Shown here piece by piece: positions 18,095 through 28,998 of a stretch of 64,000 nt of DNA (positions are counted from its first letter, which is position 1; the number at the start of each line of letters is the position of its first letter). The stretch covers positions 68,929-132,928 of the forward strand of contig CAWCDM010000053.1 of NCBI GenBank assembly GCA_963794185.1, given 5' to 3'. The notes below the pieces were generated by a model. The model made no database searches, had not been told where the DNA came from, and saw only the letters and a program-made list of their open reading frames with translations. Made by a program: the position numbers and the translations under genes. This DNA is from JAMXLO01 sp963794185. GTDB taxonomy: Bacteria > Pseudomonadota > Alphaproteobacteria > Acetobacterales > Acetobacteraceae.

Positions 18095-19512
18095 TTAATT
18101 TGAAAAACGTAACCCTATCACTACCGAAACGTTCGGTTGGTGGCGTTCTGCTTGTGTTGCGTTCGGAACCGCGATTTGATCGCACCGCGTCTGCGTGCAT
18201 GACGCTGGTTGATCCGCGCGATCAGGGCTTCTTTCCCCTCGGGCTTGCGGGGCGATGTCTCTTTCAGCATCTCGACGATGTCGCGTGGCGTCAGCAATTC
18301 CAGGCCCGGCTGATGCGCCACCCGCTGCTCGGCGATGAACAGCATCGCCAGCATGACCATGGTGACGTGATGGTGCCACGCTCGCCAACCCAGGGCCTGG
18401 TAGTCGGCTAGACCGCACTGACCCTTGGCATCCTCGAAAGCGCGTTCGACCCAGTAGCGCTGCCCCTGCATCTGAGCCAGACGCAACTGCGGCGTATCGG
18501 CCGGAGCGTTGCAAAGGGTGTATTTGATCGTCTTCGGTGATCCCACCTCACGCCGGACGATCAGGTGCCAGCACCGCGCCGAGGGTTCTTCGCCGTCCCA
18601 TACCCAGACTTGTCTCCGGGCGATATCGACCTGCAACGGGCCACGCGTGCTGTCGCGCAGCACGCAACGTGTCCAGTCCCCGGATGCGAACCCTTCGACG
18701 AGGCGTTGCACCGCGACCGGTTCCGCCGATACGTGCGGTTTCTTTGCGGGCCGCCCGCGGCCGGTCTTCGGCTCGGGGACGTGAAGTCCGGGCGGTGCCG
18801 TCCAGACCCGCTGGGTGCGATGGATGTCGGCGGCGAACACTTGCTTCATATCGTCCAATGCCCTCAGGAAGGCTGGCTCCTTGCCGTAGCCCGCATCGAC
18901 GCTCACCCATCCAAACCGCATGCCCCGGGCGCGGGCTTGGCGCACGATGTCCAGCGCATGCTCGCTTTTGGTGACCAGTTCGCGCGCCGCCGTCGGAACC
19001 CCGGCCTGCTCGCAGCGCGCTGGGTCCTCGATCCAGCGCTTCGGCAGGTAGAGCCGCACGTCCACCGGCGTGTGCCGTTGCCCGTCCGTCAGGACACCAA
19101 ACACCGCGACCTGACAATTATCGACCTTCCCCAGACGACCCGCCCATTGCCGGGCCACGCCGACCGAGCGCTCCCCTTGCTTGGGAAAACTGCTTTCGTC
19201 GATGATCAGGCAACTCGACGGCTCACCGCCCAATAAACGGTCCGCGTCCTGGCTGATTTGCGCCACCACCGGTTCATGGTCCCATGGCGAGTTGCTGATG
19301 AAGTGCTGGAACTGCTGCGCGCAGCCCTGCTCAACCACGGTGGCCATCGAGGCGAACGTACAATCTGCGGCTTGTGCCAACCCATGTAGATAGCGCTCCG
19401 CCACCGCCGCGTTGTCGCGCGATCTGGTGCGGAAGAACCGCCGGTAGCGATCGCTCAGAGCCGCGAACGCCTCCGCAACCCCTTCGACCAATGATTTGGT
19501 CAGCGATCATCC
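18095..19512 (-). mobile_element. IS701-family insertion sequence
   Basis: Single-gene element containing an intact transposase. The ends are approximate: homology to flanking genes stops near 18085 (end of HNH gene) and no gene resumes until 19830. Terminal inverted repeats were not clear by eye. Confidence 0.7.
18121..19491 (-). CDS. IS701-family transposase
   Basis: 456 residues, intact. N-terminal region YRRFFRTRSRDNAAVAERYL, then the DDE core: first Asp in CLIIDESSFPKQG, second Asp in GWVSVDAGYG, and Glu in YWVERAFEDAKGQCGL. DG-R-HTPVDVRLYLP and the C-terminal WHHHVTMVMLAMLF are also typical of the IS701/IS4-like group. Unlike most mobile elements in this window it has no frameshift, so it could be active. 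It reads towards the HNH nuclease gene. Confidence 0.9.
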   Translation of the reverse strand: MVEGVAEAFAALSDRYRRFFRTRSRDNAAVAERYLHGLAQAADCTFASMATVVEQGCAQQFQHFISNSPWDHEPVVAQISQDADRLLGGEPSSCLIIDESSFPKQGERSVGVARQWAGRLGKVDNCQVAVFGVLTDGQRHTPVDVRLYLPKRWIEDPARCEQAGVPTAARELVTKSEHALDIVRQARARGMRFGWVSVDAGYGKEPAFLRALDDMKQVFAADIHRTQRVWTAPPGLHVPEPKTGRGRPAKKPHVSAEPVAVQRLVEGFASGDWTRCVLRDSTRGPLQVDIARRQVWVWDGEEPSARCWHLIVRREVGSPKTIKYTLCNAPADTPQLRLAQMQGQRYWVERAFEDAKGQCGLADYQALGWRAWHHHVTMVMLAMLFIAEQRVAHQPGLELLTPRDIVEMLKETSPRKPEGKEALIARINQRHARRRGAIKSRFRTQHKQNATNRTFR

Positions 19513-19829
19513 GTACATACGCTCACCTCACGAACGGCCGGTGCCATTTCGTTCCCCCACTCGCCCGGATTCGGTGGAGGCCCATCAATTCGATGGATGA
19601 TGCCTATGTCAAGTCCCGGCTCGCGACCCGGATTTCCCAGAATCCCCGGCTGCCTGCATCTGATCCCGTATCAACCGGGCAGCGAGAGTGATTTTGTCAA
19701 ATTAATCGTCAGTTCGTGGCAGTCAACTGCAGCGGGCGGTACAGCCGCGGCACTGCCTTCGCTCTGTTGCGTCCCGCGCCCAAACCGCCGACAACCACGC
19801 CACCAAGACCCACCCGGGAGAAAACAACC
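19492..19829. other. Gene-free stretch between IS701 and the solute-binding gene
   Basis: No recognisable gene. The stretch should contain the right end of the IS701 element and the promoter of the solute-binding protein gene at 19830. Open frames here are short and lack recognisable domains. Confidence 0.4.
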
Positions 19830-21409
19830 GTGAAACGCCGTGCCTTCATCGCATCCGCCGCCGCAGCCGCCGCCCTGCCGCTCGCCCGCCCCGCCATCGG
19901 CGCCACCGCCAAGACGCTGGTCTTCGTGCCGCAGGCCAACCTGACCAGCCTCGATCCGGTGTGGACCACCGCGACCGTGACCCGCAACTTCTCGCTGATG
20001 GTCTACGAGACGCTCTATGGCCGCGACCAGGCGTTCAACCCGCAGCCGCAGATGGTCGAAGGCCACACCATCGACAGCGACGGCCTGCGCTGGACCATGC
20101 GCCTGCGCGAGGGCCTCTGTTCCACGATGGCACCCCGGTGCTGGCGCGCGACTGCGTGGCCTCGCTGCGGCGCTGGCTGAAGCGCGACGCGGTCAGCGAG
20201 ACAATCAACCCGCGCGTCGATGCTATCGAGACGCCGGACGACCGCACGCTGGTCTGGCGCCTGAAGAAGCCGTTCCCGCTGCTGGCGCATTTCCTCTCGA
20301 AGGTGCAGCCGCAGCCGGTGATCGTGCCGGAGCGCCTCGCCGCCACCGACCCGTTCAAGCAGCTTACCGAGATCGTCGGCTGCGGTCCGTTCCGCTTCCT
20401 GCCGGACGAATTCGTCTCCGGCAGCCACGCCGCCTTTGCCCGCTTTGACAAATACACGCCCCGCCAGGAGCCGGCGTCCTACACCGCCGGCGGGCACCGG
20501 GTGGAACTCGATCGCGTCGAGTGGCGCGTTATTCCCGACCCGGCCACCGCGGCGAACGCGCTCTCCGCCGGCGAGGTCGATTGGCTCGAACTGCCGCAGC
20601 CCGACCTGATACCGATGCTGAAGCGCGCCGCGGGCGTGACGACGGGGCTGCTCGACATCTACGGCACGGTCGCGATCCTGCGGCCGAACAGCTTCATCGC
20701 GCCCACCAGCAATGTCGGCGTGCGCCGGGCGATGATGGCAGCGGTCGATCCGCGCGAGGCGATGATCGCCGCGATGGGGGAGGACGAGTCGAACTGGCGC
20801 GCGCCGATGGGCTTTTTCCTGCCCGGCTCGCCGGCGGCCAACGACGCGGGCATGGAGTTTCGCCGCAGGCAGTGGACCAAGGACGATGCAAAGGCGATGC
20901 TGGACAAGGCGGGCTATGGCGGCGAGCGGATCGTGCTGCTGCACCCGACCGATCAGCTCATCTACAATGCATTCATCACCGTGGTGGCGGATGAATTCCG
21001 CAAGGCCGGGCTGAACATCGACGAGCAGATGGTCGACTGGGGGACGGTCGTGCAGCGGCGCACCAACAAGGAGACGGTGGACAAGGGCGGCTGGTCAATC
21101 TTCCCCGCCGGCGCGCCAGGCCCCGAGTATGTCGATCCGATGCTGGCCAACACCCTGCGCAGCCCTGGCGCCAAGGCCTGGTTCGGCTGGCCCGACGATC
21201 CGAAGATCGAGGCGGCCTACGAGGCGTGGATCGATGCGCCGAACGATGCCGAACGCCACCGGCACGAAGCCGAGTTCCAGTTGGCGGCGTTCAGCTATGT
21301 GCCGACGATTCCGCTTGGCCAGTACCTGCCGCAGGCGGCGTGGCGGTCGAACGTGACCGGGCTGCTGAAGGGATCGGCGCCAGTGTTCTGGGGCGCCGAC
21401 AAGGGCTGA
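19830..21409 (+). pseudogene. ABC transporter substrate-binding protein, family 5 (one frameshift)
   Basis: GTG 19830 starts a Tat-like leader (VKRRAFIASAAAAAALPLAR). The first frame runs through VFVPQANLTSLDPVWTTATV and YETLYGRDQAFNPQPQMVEG, then breaks near 20118, where GGCCTCTGTTCCAC lacks one base relative to the GGCCTGCTGTTCCAC seen in the related copies. The rest (FHDGTPVLARDCVASLRRWL to PVFWGADKG) is intact. The encoded product is a periplasmic peptide/opine-type binding protein (SBP_bac_5). First of three related genes; no permease or ATPase lies nearby. Confidence 0.85.
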
Positions 21410-21597
21410 ATTGACGGGTATCGCGACTGCCCAAGCTTGCTACTATATCAGGTGACGATAGGAGCACCCCGTCATGGCGGGCGCAGGCCCGCCATCCACA
21501 TCTTCTCTGCTCCCAGCAAGGTAAGACGTGGATGCCGACCTCCGTCGGCATGACGATGAGATCTGCGTTCAAGTGTCAGCATCAAGGCGGCCTGGTA

Positions 21598-22426
21598 TCA
21601 GGCGCGCATGTCCTTCCCAGTCCCGCGCATCAGGATCTCCGCGTGCGCGCCGGTGATCGCCGCGTGATAGGCCTGCGCCTCGGCTGACATGTCGGCTTGC
21701 GGACGCTGCTCCTCCTCGAAATGGTGGTACGTGTCGACCCCGCGCACCAGAGTCGCGCTGTCGTGGCTGCCGGCAACCTGGCGCACATACGTGGGAATAT
21801 ACCGGATCGCGAAGCCGATGCGCCGGTCGTCTGACGGATTTGGATCCGAACCGTGGATCAGCCGCACATGGTGCAGCGACATCTCGCCGGCGGCGAGTTC
21901 CAGCATCGCGGCCTGATCCTCATCGACGTCCACCATGATCTCCTGGCCGCGCGACAGCAGATTCTCAGCGGCGAAGGTGTCGCGATGCGGCACCTGGTCC
22001 AGCTTGTGCGACGCCGGGATCACCCGCATCGCCCCATTCGCCGCGGTGCTGTCGGTGAACGCGACCCAGGCCGTAATGATGTCCGGCTGGCTCCAGCCCC
22101 CAGTAGGTCGAATCCTGGTGCCACGACACATAGCCCGGATCGCGCTTCTCCTTGATGAAGAACGACGTCCCCCAGCACAGGATGTCGGGGCCGATGATGT
22201 CCTCCACCGCATCGAGGATGCGCGGATGGCGGACCAGGTCGTTCAGCCAGGTGAACAGCAGATGCGGCTTGTGGCGCAGCCTGCCGGACAGCACGCCGGC
22301 GCAGGCCTCGAATTGCTCCAGCCGATCGCGCAATGTCGCGGCCTCCGCCGAGGACAGTGCTGCAACAGGCGCGCAATAGCCAAGTTCGCGATACTGCCGC
22401 ACTGCGGCTTCGGACAGGGACTTCAT
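21598..22426 (-). pseudogene. Phytanoyl-CoA dioxygenase (PhyH) family protein, one frameshift
   Basis: Starts at 22426 (MKSLSEAAVRQYRELGYCAP), an Fe(II)/2-oxoglutarate oxygenase. The metal site His and Asp are in WHQDSTYW, and the distal His in LHHVRLIHGSDPN, with the downstream Arg in RRIGFAIRYIPT for 2-oxoglutarate. The frame breaks near 22095 between GLEP and PDIITAWVAFTDS, consistent with one base too many. Apart from this the gene is full length. It lies antisense between two binding-protein genes. Substrate unknown. Confidence 0.82.
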
Positions 22427-22540
22427 CGTGGCCGTCCTGCTTCGGGTGGGATGGACAACGGCGATACTCTCCCTTCACTCTTGCCCGTCAAGTGCGGGAG
22501 GAAACTCCAAGAAACAACAATCAACCTGGGAGACTGGGCA

Positions 22541-24125
22541 ATGCGCAGACGGACCTTTCTCGCGGCCTCGGCCGCGACCCTGGCGCTGCCCGCGGTGGGG
22601 CACGCGGAGAGCCAGCGCGGGTACTGAAATTCATCCCGCAGTCGGACCTGGCGATCCTCGATCCGGTGTGGACCACCGCCTACGTGACGCGCAACCACGG
22701 CTACATGGTGTTCGACACGCTGTACGGTCAGACCGGCCAGAAGGACGGCTTCAAGGCCACGCCGCAGATGGTGGCCGGCCACACCGTCGAAACGACGGCA
22801 AGACCTGGAAGCTCACGCTGCGCGACGGGCTGCTGTTCCACAACGGCGAGAAGGTGCTGGCACGCGACTGCGTCGCCTCGATCAGGCGCTGGGGCGCGCG
22901 CGACGCATTCGGCCAGGCGCTGATGGCGCGCACCGACGAGCTTTCCGCGCCCGACGACAAGACCATCGTGTTCCGCCTGAAGCAGCCCTTCGCGCTGCTG
23001 CCTGACGCGCTGTGCCACGGCGCCTCCAACATGTGCGCGATGATGCCGCAGCACATCGCCGAGACCGACCCGTTCAAGGCGTTCACCGAGGTCGTCGGCA
23101 GCGGCCCGTTCCGCTTCAAGGCGGACGAACGCGTGCAGGGCTCGCTGTTCGTCTATGAGCGGTTCGCGGGCTACAGGCCGCGCGAGGACGGCGAGGTCAG
23201 CTTCACCTCCGGCCCCAAGGTCGTGCATTTCGACCGCGTCGAATGGCACGTCCAGCCGGACGCCACCACCAAGTCCGCGGCGCTGCAGGCAGGCGAGATG
23301 GACTGGTGGGAGAACCCGCCCGCCGACCTGCTGCCGGTGCTGCGGAAGGCCAACATCAAGACCGAGTTCATCGATCCCACCGGCGGGCTGTTCCTGCTGC
23401 GGCCGAACCATCTGTATCCGCCGTTCGACAAACCGGCGGTCCGCCGCGCGCTGCTGGGCGCCATCGACCAGAAGGAATTCATGATCGCGATGCAGGGCGA
23501 GGACAGCTCGCTCTGGTCGGTGCCATGCGGCTTCTTCCCGCCGGTCTCGCCGCTGGCAAGCGACGCCGGCCTCTCCGTGCTGACCGGCAAGCGCGACTAT
23601 GCCGCGGTGAAGACGGCGCTGGAGGCTGCCGGCTACGCGGGCGAGAAGGTGGTGCTGATGGGAGCGACCGACCAGCCGCTGAACTTCCCGCTGGCCGAAG
23701 TCGCCGCGGACATGCTGAAGCGCGTCGGGGTGAACGTGGATTACCAGGCGACCGACTGGGGCATGGTGGTGCAGCGCCGGGCGCTGACCAAGCCGCCGGC
23801 GGAAGGCGGCTGGAACCTGTTCTGCACCGGCTTCGCCGGGCTCGACTTCTTCAGTCCGGCGAGCCACCTCCCGCTGCGCGGCAACGGCAAGGGTGCCTGG
23901 TTCGGCTGGCCCGACGACCCGAAGATCGAGGCGCTGCGCGAGGCGTGGTTCAACGCCCCGGACATGACGGCGCAGAAGAAGCTCGGCGCCGAGATCCAGC
24001 TGCAGGCGTTCGAGAACGTCCCGTACTATCCGCTCGGGATGGCGCAGAATGCGACGGCGTTCCGCCCGGACATCACCGGCGTGCCGGAGGGCTTCCCGAT
24101 CTTCTGGAACGTGCGCCGTACCTGA
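22541..24125 (+). pseudogene. ABC transporter substrate-binding protein, family 5 (two frameshifts)
   Basis: ATG 22541 begins MRRRTFLAASAATLALPAVG, a twin-arginine-type leader. Near 22617 an extra G breaks the expected RVLKFIPQSDL, and near 22793 a missing base breaks VENDGKTW; after that the frame is intact to TGA 24123-24125 (KPPAEGGWNLFCTGF, WFGWPDDPKIEALREAW, FWNVRRT). It is closely related to the next copy at 24414 at both DNA and protein level, indicating tandem duplication. If intact, it would be an exported oligopeptide/opine binding protein. Confidence 0.85.
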
Positions 24126-24185
24126 AGGAGCGCGGCGGGACATGAATTAACCGCTTCATTCGAGAGCGAGCCCACCGATCTCGTC

Positions 24186-24245
24186 GTCATCCCCGCGAAT
24201 ACGGGGACCAGGCGGTAACTGGGTCCCCGCTTTCGCGGGGATGAC
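24186..24245. repeat. REP-like palindrome
   Basis: Arms GTCATCCCCGCGAATACGGG(GA) at 24186-24207 and the inverted copy at 24224-24245 match at about 20 of 22 positions with a 16-base loop. It is the familiar GTCATCCCCGCG type of intergenic palindrome. It lies between the second and third solute-binding genes, where it could terminate or attenuate transcription. Confidence 0.85.
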
Positions 24246-24413
24246 AATGGGAGGCATCATCCCCCTACGCTTGATTCGCTTAATTCGCGGCGAGCCCTTA
24301 AGGTTCCTCTGCTCTTCGAAAGGCATAGGCCGTTCACCCGATCGCCCTGCGTTCGTCTCACTCCGCATAGTCTGGGAGAAAGGGTGGCAATCAACGATCA
24401 GGGAGACTGAACC

Positions 24414-25999
24414 ATGCGGAGACGGACCTTCCTCGCGGCCTCGGCCGCGACCCTGGCGCTGCCGGCGGTGGGCAAGGCGGAGAACAGGCGGGTACTGAAA
24501 TTCATCCCGCAGTCGGACCTCGCGGTTCTCGATCCGGTCTGGACCACGCCTACGTGACGCGCACCACGGCTACATGGTGTTCGACACGCTGTACGGGCAG
24601 ACCGGCCAGAAGGACGGATTCAAGGCCACGCCGCAGATGGTTGCCGGCCACACCGTCGAGAACGACGGCAAGACCTGGAGGCTTACGCTGCGCGACGGAC
24701 TGCTGTTCCACGACGGCGAGAAGGTGCTGGCGCGCGACTGCGTCGCCTCGATCAAGCGCTGGGGCGCGCGCGACGCCTTCGGCCAGGCGCTGATGGCAGC
24801 GCACCGACGAGATTTCCGCGCCGGACGACAGGACCATCGTGTTCCGCTTGAAGCAGCCGTTCGCGCTGCTGCCCGACGCGCTGGGCCACGGCGGCCTCCA
24901 ACATGTGCGCCATCATGCCGCAGCGCATCGCCGAGACCGATCCGTTCAAGCAGTTCACCGAAGTCGTCGGCAGCGGCCCGTTCCGCTTCAAGGCGGACGA
25001 ACGGGTGCAGGGCTCGTTGTTCGTCTACGAACGCTTCGACAAGTACAAGCCGCGCGAGGACGGCGAGGTCAGCTTCACCGCCGGCCCCAAGATCGTGCAT
25101 TTCGACCGCGTCGAGTGGCACGTGCTAGCCGGATGCCGCCACCAAGGCCGCGGCGCTACAGGCAGGCGAGATGGACTGGTGGGAGAACCCGCCCGCCGAT
25201 CTGCTGCCGCTGCTGCGACGGCACAACATCGCGACACCGGTCATCGATCCACACCGGCGACGCCGTGTCTGCTGCGGCCGAACCATCTGTATCCGCCGTT
25301 CGACAAGCCGGCGGTCCGCCGCGCACTGATGGGCGCGATCGACCAGACAGGAGTTCATGATCGCGATGATGGGCGAGGACACCTCGCTCTGGTCGGTTCC
25401 ATGTGGCTTCTTTCCGCCGTCTCGCCGCTGGCGAGCGACGCCGGCATGGACGCGCTGACCGGCAAGCGCGACTACGCGGCGGTGAAGAAGGCGCTGGAAG
25501 TGGCCGGCTATCAGGGCGAGAAGGTGGTGCTGATGGTGACGACCGACCAGCCGATAAACTAGCCGTGGCCGACGTCGCCGCCGACGTGCTGAAGCGGGTC
25601 GGGATGAACGTGGATTACCAGGCGACCGACTGGGGCATGGTGGTGCAGCGCCGCGCGCTCACCAAGCCGCCGGCCGAGGGCGGCTGGAACCTGTTCTGCA
25701 CCGGCTTCTCCGGCCTCGACTTCTTCACCCCGGCGAGCCACTGCCGCTGCGCGGCAACGGCAAGGGCGCATGGTTCGGCTGGCCCGACGATCCGAAGATC
25801 GAGGCGCTGCGGGAGGCATGGTTCAACGCCCCGGACCTGGCGGCGCAGAAGAAGATCGGCGCGGAGATCCAGCTCCAGGCGTTCCAGAACGTGCCCTACT
25901 ACCCGCTCGGGCTGGCGCAGCCTGCCGACCGCGTTCCGCCAGGACATCACCGGCGTGCCGGAGGGCTTCGTGATCTTCTGGAACGTGCGCCGCGACCTG
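24414..25999 (+). pseudogene. ABC transporter substrate-binding protein, family 5 (many frameshifts)
   Basis: A third copy, starting ATG 24414 with the same leader (MRRRTFLAASAATLALPAVG). Compared with the copy at 22541 it shows repeated one-base changes: ACCACGCC for ACCACCGCC near 24543, CGCACCAC for CGCAACCAC near 24563, an extra base near 24798 and others near 25130, 25250, 25345, 25410, 25560, 25740 and 25920. Conserved blocks survive piecemeal (NPPFDKPAVRR-like, PPAEGGWNLFCTGFSGLDFF, WFGWPDDPK). The original stop appears shifted, so the last frame fuses into the YdcF-like gene. It cannot encode a functional receptor as written. Confidence 0.85.
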
Positions 26000-26494
26000 A
26001 CGACAGGAGCCGTCATCGTCATCTTCGGCGCGGCGGTACGTCCGGACGGCGGCCCGAGCGCCACGCTGCGCCGCCGCGTCGAGGCAGCCGCGTCGTTCGG
26101 CGCACGCTTTGCCGCACCGCGCTACGTGCCAACCGGTGCGAAGGGGCGCCATGGTGCTTCGGAGGCGTCGGTGATGGCGGGGTTGCTACGCGGACTGGGC
26201 GTGCCGCCTGAACGCATCCTGCTGGAGGAGACCGGCACGGACACGCTGTCCTCCGTGCGGGCAGTCGCGCGGCTGATCGCCGGAGCGGACGCGGTCTATG
26301 TCGCGACCAGCGGCTATCACCTGGCCCGGTGTCTGATCTTGCTGCGCCTGGCCGGTATACGCGCGGCAGCCTGTCCGCCGCCGCCCGCGGCAGACGGCCT
26401 GCTGCAACGCTGGTACTGGCGGCTCAGGGAGGCGGCAGCGATCCCGTACGATACCGTGCTCGGCCTCCACCTGCGCCTGCGCGGACGGTGGTGA
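25997..26494 (+). CDS. YdcF/DUF218-like protein
   Basis: About 165 residues in the frame that ends at 26494. The DUF218 (SanA/YdcF) pattern is visible: VIVIFGAAVRPDGGPSATLR at the N-terminus, then SEASVMAGLLRGLGVPPERI, LLEETGTDTLSSVRAVARLI and YVATSGYHLARCLILLR. These cytosolic-fold proteins bind nucleotides such as SAM in some members; the role is unknown. The start is uncertain: the nearest candidates are CTG 25997 or a start within the decayed binding-protein end, and an ATG may have been lost by the same indels. Short for the family because it lacks an N-terminal membrane segment. Confidence 0.65.
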   Translation: MTTGAVIVIFGAAVRPDGGPSATLRRRVEAAASFGARFAAPRYVPTGAKGRHGASEASVMAGLLRGLGVPPERILLEETGTDTLSSVRAVARLIAGADAVYVATSGYHLARCLILLRLAGIRAAACPPPPAADGLLQRWYWRLREAAAIPYDTVLGLHLRLRGRW

Positions 26495-26565
26495 TTCGAT
26501 ACGGCGCGCACGCGTCGCGGCGCCTTCGCCTGCGGGAAGTGTCCGCCGATGCCCGGTGGGGACGG

Positions 26566-27866
26566 CTATTCGGCAGCCGCCATCAGCGGCGGTGCCTCGA
26601 TGTAGCTTTGGGCCAGTCGCCGCCCGGTCTCACGCAGCAGCTTCTTGTCCAGCTCCGGCGTCTTGGCCGGTGGGACGCGCACGACCGTGTCGTTGCAATA
26701 GGTCGGGATCGGTCCGCCGCCCTCGCGGAACAGGCCGACCGGGTCGCTGCCGGCCTTGACCGCCCGGATACCGCTGGCGGATCTGATTGCGGAACATCGA
26801 GATGCCGCGATCGGTCGTGCCGAGATGTTCGAGGCCATGGACGGCGACCGGGCGCTGCGAAACCTGGGCCTCGAAGTCGCCCGGCCGGCGCTGGCTTTCC
26901 TCATAGGTGTCGGCGCCGAGCTGGCCGGGCAGCATGATGCCGCGGTCGGCCCACCAGTCCGGCGTGACGACGCCCTCGGTCTCGCTGACGTGGCGGAATT
27001 CGATCAGCATCGTGTTGGTGTCGTCGAGCGGCACGATCCAGCGGCTCATCATCGGTCCGCTGAACGGATGCGGCTGCATGGCCGTTCTCCCAGACCGGCG
27101 CGACCTGCTGCAGATTGGGCAGCACGTTCTCGACCATGCGCGCCCAGATGTTGTCGCCGACCCGCCTGGTGGCGATGTAGATGATCCCGACCGGCGTCTC
27201 GGCAAACTCCAGTTCCGGCAGCACGCCGAATTCGTCGGTGAACACCGCGCCGCTGACGATCGTGTGGAGGAACGCGGTGTGGACCGCATCCATCGTGTTT
27301 TCGAGGATCTGCAGCCAGTTGCACGGATAGAAGTATTTCTGCCCCGGAATCATCCGATAGCCCGGCCGATTGAAGCTGTCATAGGTGGGAAACGCCGGCA
27401 TCTGCTCGGGCGGTCCCATGTAGGCGAAGACGATGCCGTGCGCCTCGTGCACCGGATAGGCGCCGTGGCAAAGCCGGTCCTTCAGCGTGCTGGTTGCCGG
27501 CTCGCCTGGCGTCTCAAGGATTGCGCCATCGACGTCGAACAGCCAGCCGTGATAGCAGCAGCGTATCCCCTTCGCACCGACCAGGCCGAACTCGAGCGAG
27601 GTGCCGCGGTGCGGGCAGTGGCGCTCCAGGAGGCCGACCGCGCCGCTGCCGTCGCGAAAGACCACCAGCTCCTCGCCGAGAATCTTGATCGCCAGCGGCA
27701 GGTCTTTGAGGTCATCCGCGTAGCAGATCGGCTGCCAGAAGCGGCGCATGTACTCGCCACAGGGCGTGTCCGGGCCGACATGAGTGAGCTCGGTATCCTC
27801 CTGGGGAACGTGCCGATGATGGTAGCCGCTGTAACGCGCCTTCAAGAACGGAGCCCGGGTTGCCAT
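26566..27866 (-). pseudogene. Rieske aromatic ring-hydroxylating oxygenase alpha subunit, two frameshifts
   Basis: Starts at 27866 (MATRAPFLKARYSGYHHRHV). The Rieske [2Fe-2S] site is CPHRG with CCYHGWLFD (C-x-H, then C-x2-H). The mononuclear iron site is visible as NTMDAVHTAFLH (Asp/His/His region). The frame shifts near 27080 (to HPFSGPMMSRWIVPLDD) and near 26770 (to GIRAVKAGSDPVGLFREGGG), ending LMAAAE. Together the pieces give a full-length terminal oxygenase of the vanillate O-demethylase/phthalate dioxygenase type. No reductase or ferredoxin gene is adjacent. The NTF2-like gene immediately upstream on the same strand could be a partner. Confidence 0.85.
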
Positions 27867-28027
27867 GGCAAGCCTCCTGTCCCCTGGGTTCTTTGCCGAG
27901 CAGCTGTTCTCGCAGCCAGCATTTCTGTTGCCGGATAGTGAACCCAGGGGGCTGCGGACGGCAAGACAGCGTGGCGCCGCCCGTCAGGAATTCCGCAGCG
28001 CGCAGGATGGCCTGTATCGGGAACAAT

Positions 28028-28447
28028 CTATGCCGCGGCCGCACGCACCAGGGTCGGCGCAATGAGCGCGCAGCCCTTCCATCCCCAATATATGCGGTGA
28101 TGCCTGATCAGACCGCCCGCGATATCCATCACCTCGACAATTTCCACCTGATCGCCCTCGGGCGTATCGCGCGGATACTCCCATATCAGGGTCGACCCCG
28201 CGCTGAAGTACACGCTGGAACGATGCCAGCGAACCAGATCGATCGGCCTACTCCGCGCGCCTGCCTCAAGGAAGCGGCCAATCTCGGCCTTGCCCCGCAA
28301 CACGCCATCTGTCTTGTCAGCGAGGATGGCCTGGACAAGCGGGCTCTCCAGCACAGCGTCCTCGGCATAGAGCGCGAGCAGTGCCGCTCCATCGCGCATG
28401 CTGGCAGCGCGATGCCAGGGGCCGTCATGACGATGTCGTGTGCACAC
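28028..28447 (-). CDS. SnoaL/NTF2-like protein
   Basis: About 120 residues of cone-shaped NTF2 fold: MRDGAALLALYAEDAVLESP, LRGKAEIGRFLEAG, then strands SSVYFSAGSTLIWEYPRD and VEIVEVMDIAGGLIRHHRIY WGWKG, ending in an Ala-rich tail. Family members are small-molecule isomerases/hydrolases or ring-hydroxylating beta subunits. The N-terminal ~15 residues look out of frame (EACAHDIVMTAP in the next frame appears to be the natural helix 1 start), so another indel near 28420 is suspected. Lies upstream of and co-oriented with the Rieske oxygenase gene. Confidence 0.7.
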   Translation of the reverse strand: MCTRHRHDGPWHRAASMRDGAALLALYAEDAVLESPLVQAILADKTDGVLRGKAEIGRFLEAGARSRPIDLVRWHRSSVYFSAGSTLIWEYPRDTPEGDQVEIVEVMDIAGGLIRHHRIYWGWKGCALIAPTLVRAAAA

Positions 28448-28540
28448 GCTTCATCAGAGGAAACCGCCCACCGCGCCCCGGACGCATTCACGGATGTTTT
28501 CGAATTCTTGTAGCATGACCGGCCGAATCAGGAGCGATCG

Positions 28541-28870
28541 ATGGCATTCGGACTTGAAACGAAACATCGGGCGAAGGCAGCGATAGCGCCGCTGATCTTC
28601 CTGGGCCTTGCCGGCTACTTCAGCTGGAACGCCGTGCAGGGGAATCGGGGCCTGGTGGCCTACGCCCAGCGCCAGGAACTGCTCGCGCTGGCGCAGGCGG
28701 ATCAGGCCAGAGCGCAGGCCGAACGCGACGCATGGCAGCGGCGGGTGGCCGGCCTGCGGTCCCAGCACATCAATGCCGACACACTCGACGAACGTGCCCG
28801 CGCGATGCTCAATCTGGCCGACCCCTCGGACGTCATAGTCCCCTATGCGACGCAGGATCGGCTGTTCTGA
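28541..28870 (+). CDS. FtsB/DivIC-like septum formation initiator family protein
   Basis: 109 residues: short cytoplasmic N-terminus, one membrane span (IAPLIFLGLAGYFSWNAVQG), then a coiled coil (LALAQADQARAQAERDAWQR RVAGL) and the conserved DTLDERARAMLNLADPSDVI. This is the FtsB/DivIC bitopic architecture used in the FtsQLB divisome complex. FtsB is usually next to enolase and pyruvate dehydrogenase genes, not so here, so it may be a paralogue or the gene may have moved. Confidence 0.8.
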   Translation: MAFGLETKHRAKAAIAPLIFLGLAGYFSWNAVQGNRGLVAYAQRQELLALAQADQARAQAERDAWQRRVAGLRSQHINADTLDERARAMLNLADPSDVIVPYATQDRLF

Positions 28871-28998
28871 CCGGCGCTCGGCCCGCGGTCTGGCGTCATC
28901 GGGCGATATCAACTCACTCGGTCACTGGCCACGGGCGGGCAAAGCTCCGATATTCCCCTAATGGCCGCCCCGCCTTCGAACCAGGGAAGACGCCTAGG

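Noticed and set aside
22541..22627. Second selenocysteine-like TGA in the binding protein at 22541
   Set aside because: The TGA after SQRGY arises from one extra G; the sister copy and the next frame show RVLKFIPQSDL, so it is a frameshift, not a recoded codon.
25997..26494. Fusion of a solute-binding protein with a YdcF domain
   Set aside because: The continuous frame results from loss of the binding-protein stop by a one-base insertion (compare the TGA in the sister copy at 24123-24125); it is not a genuine fusion.
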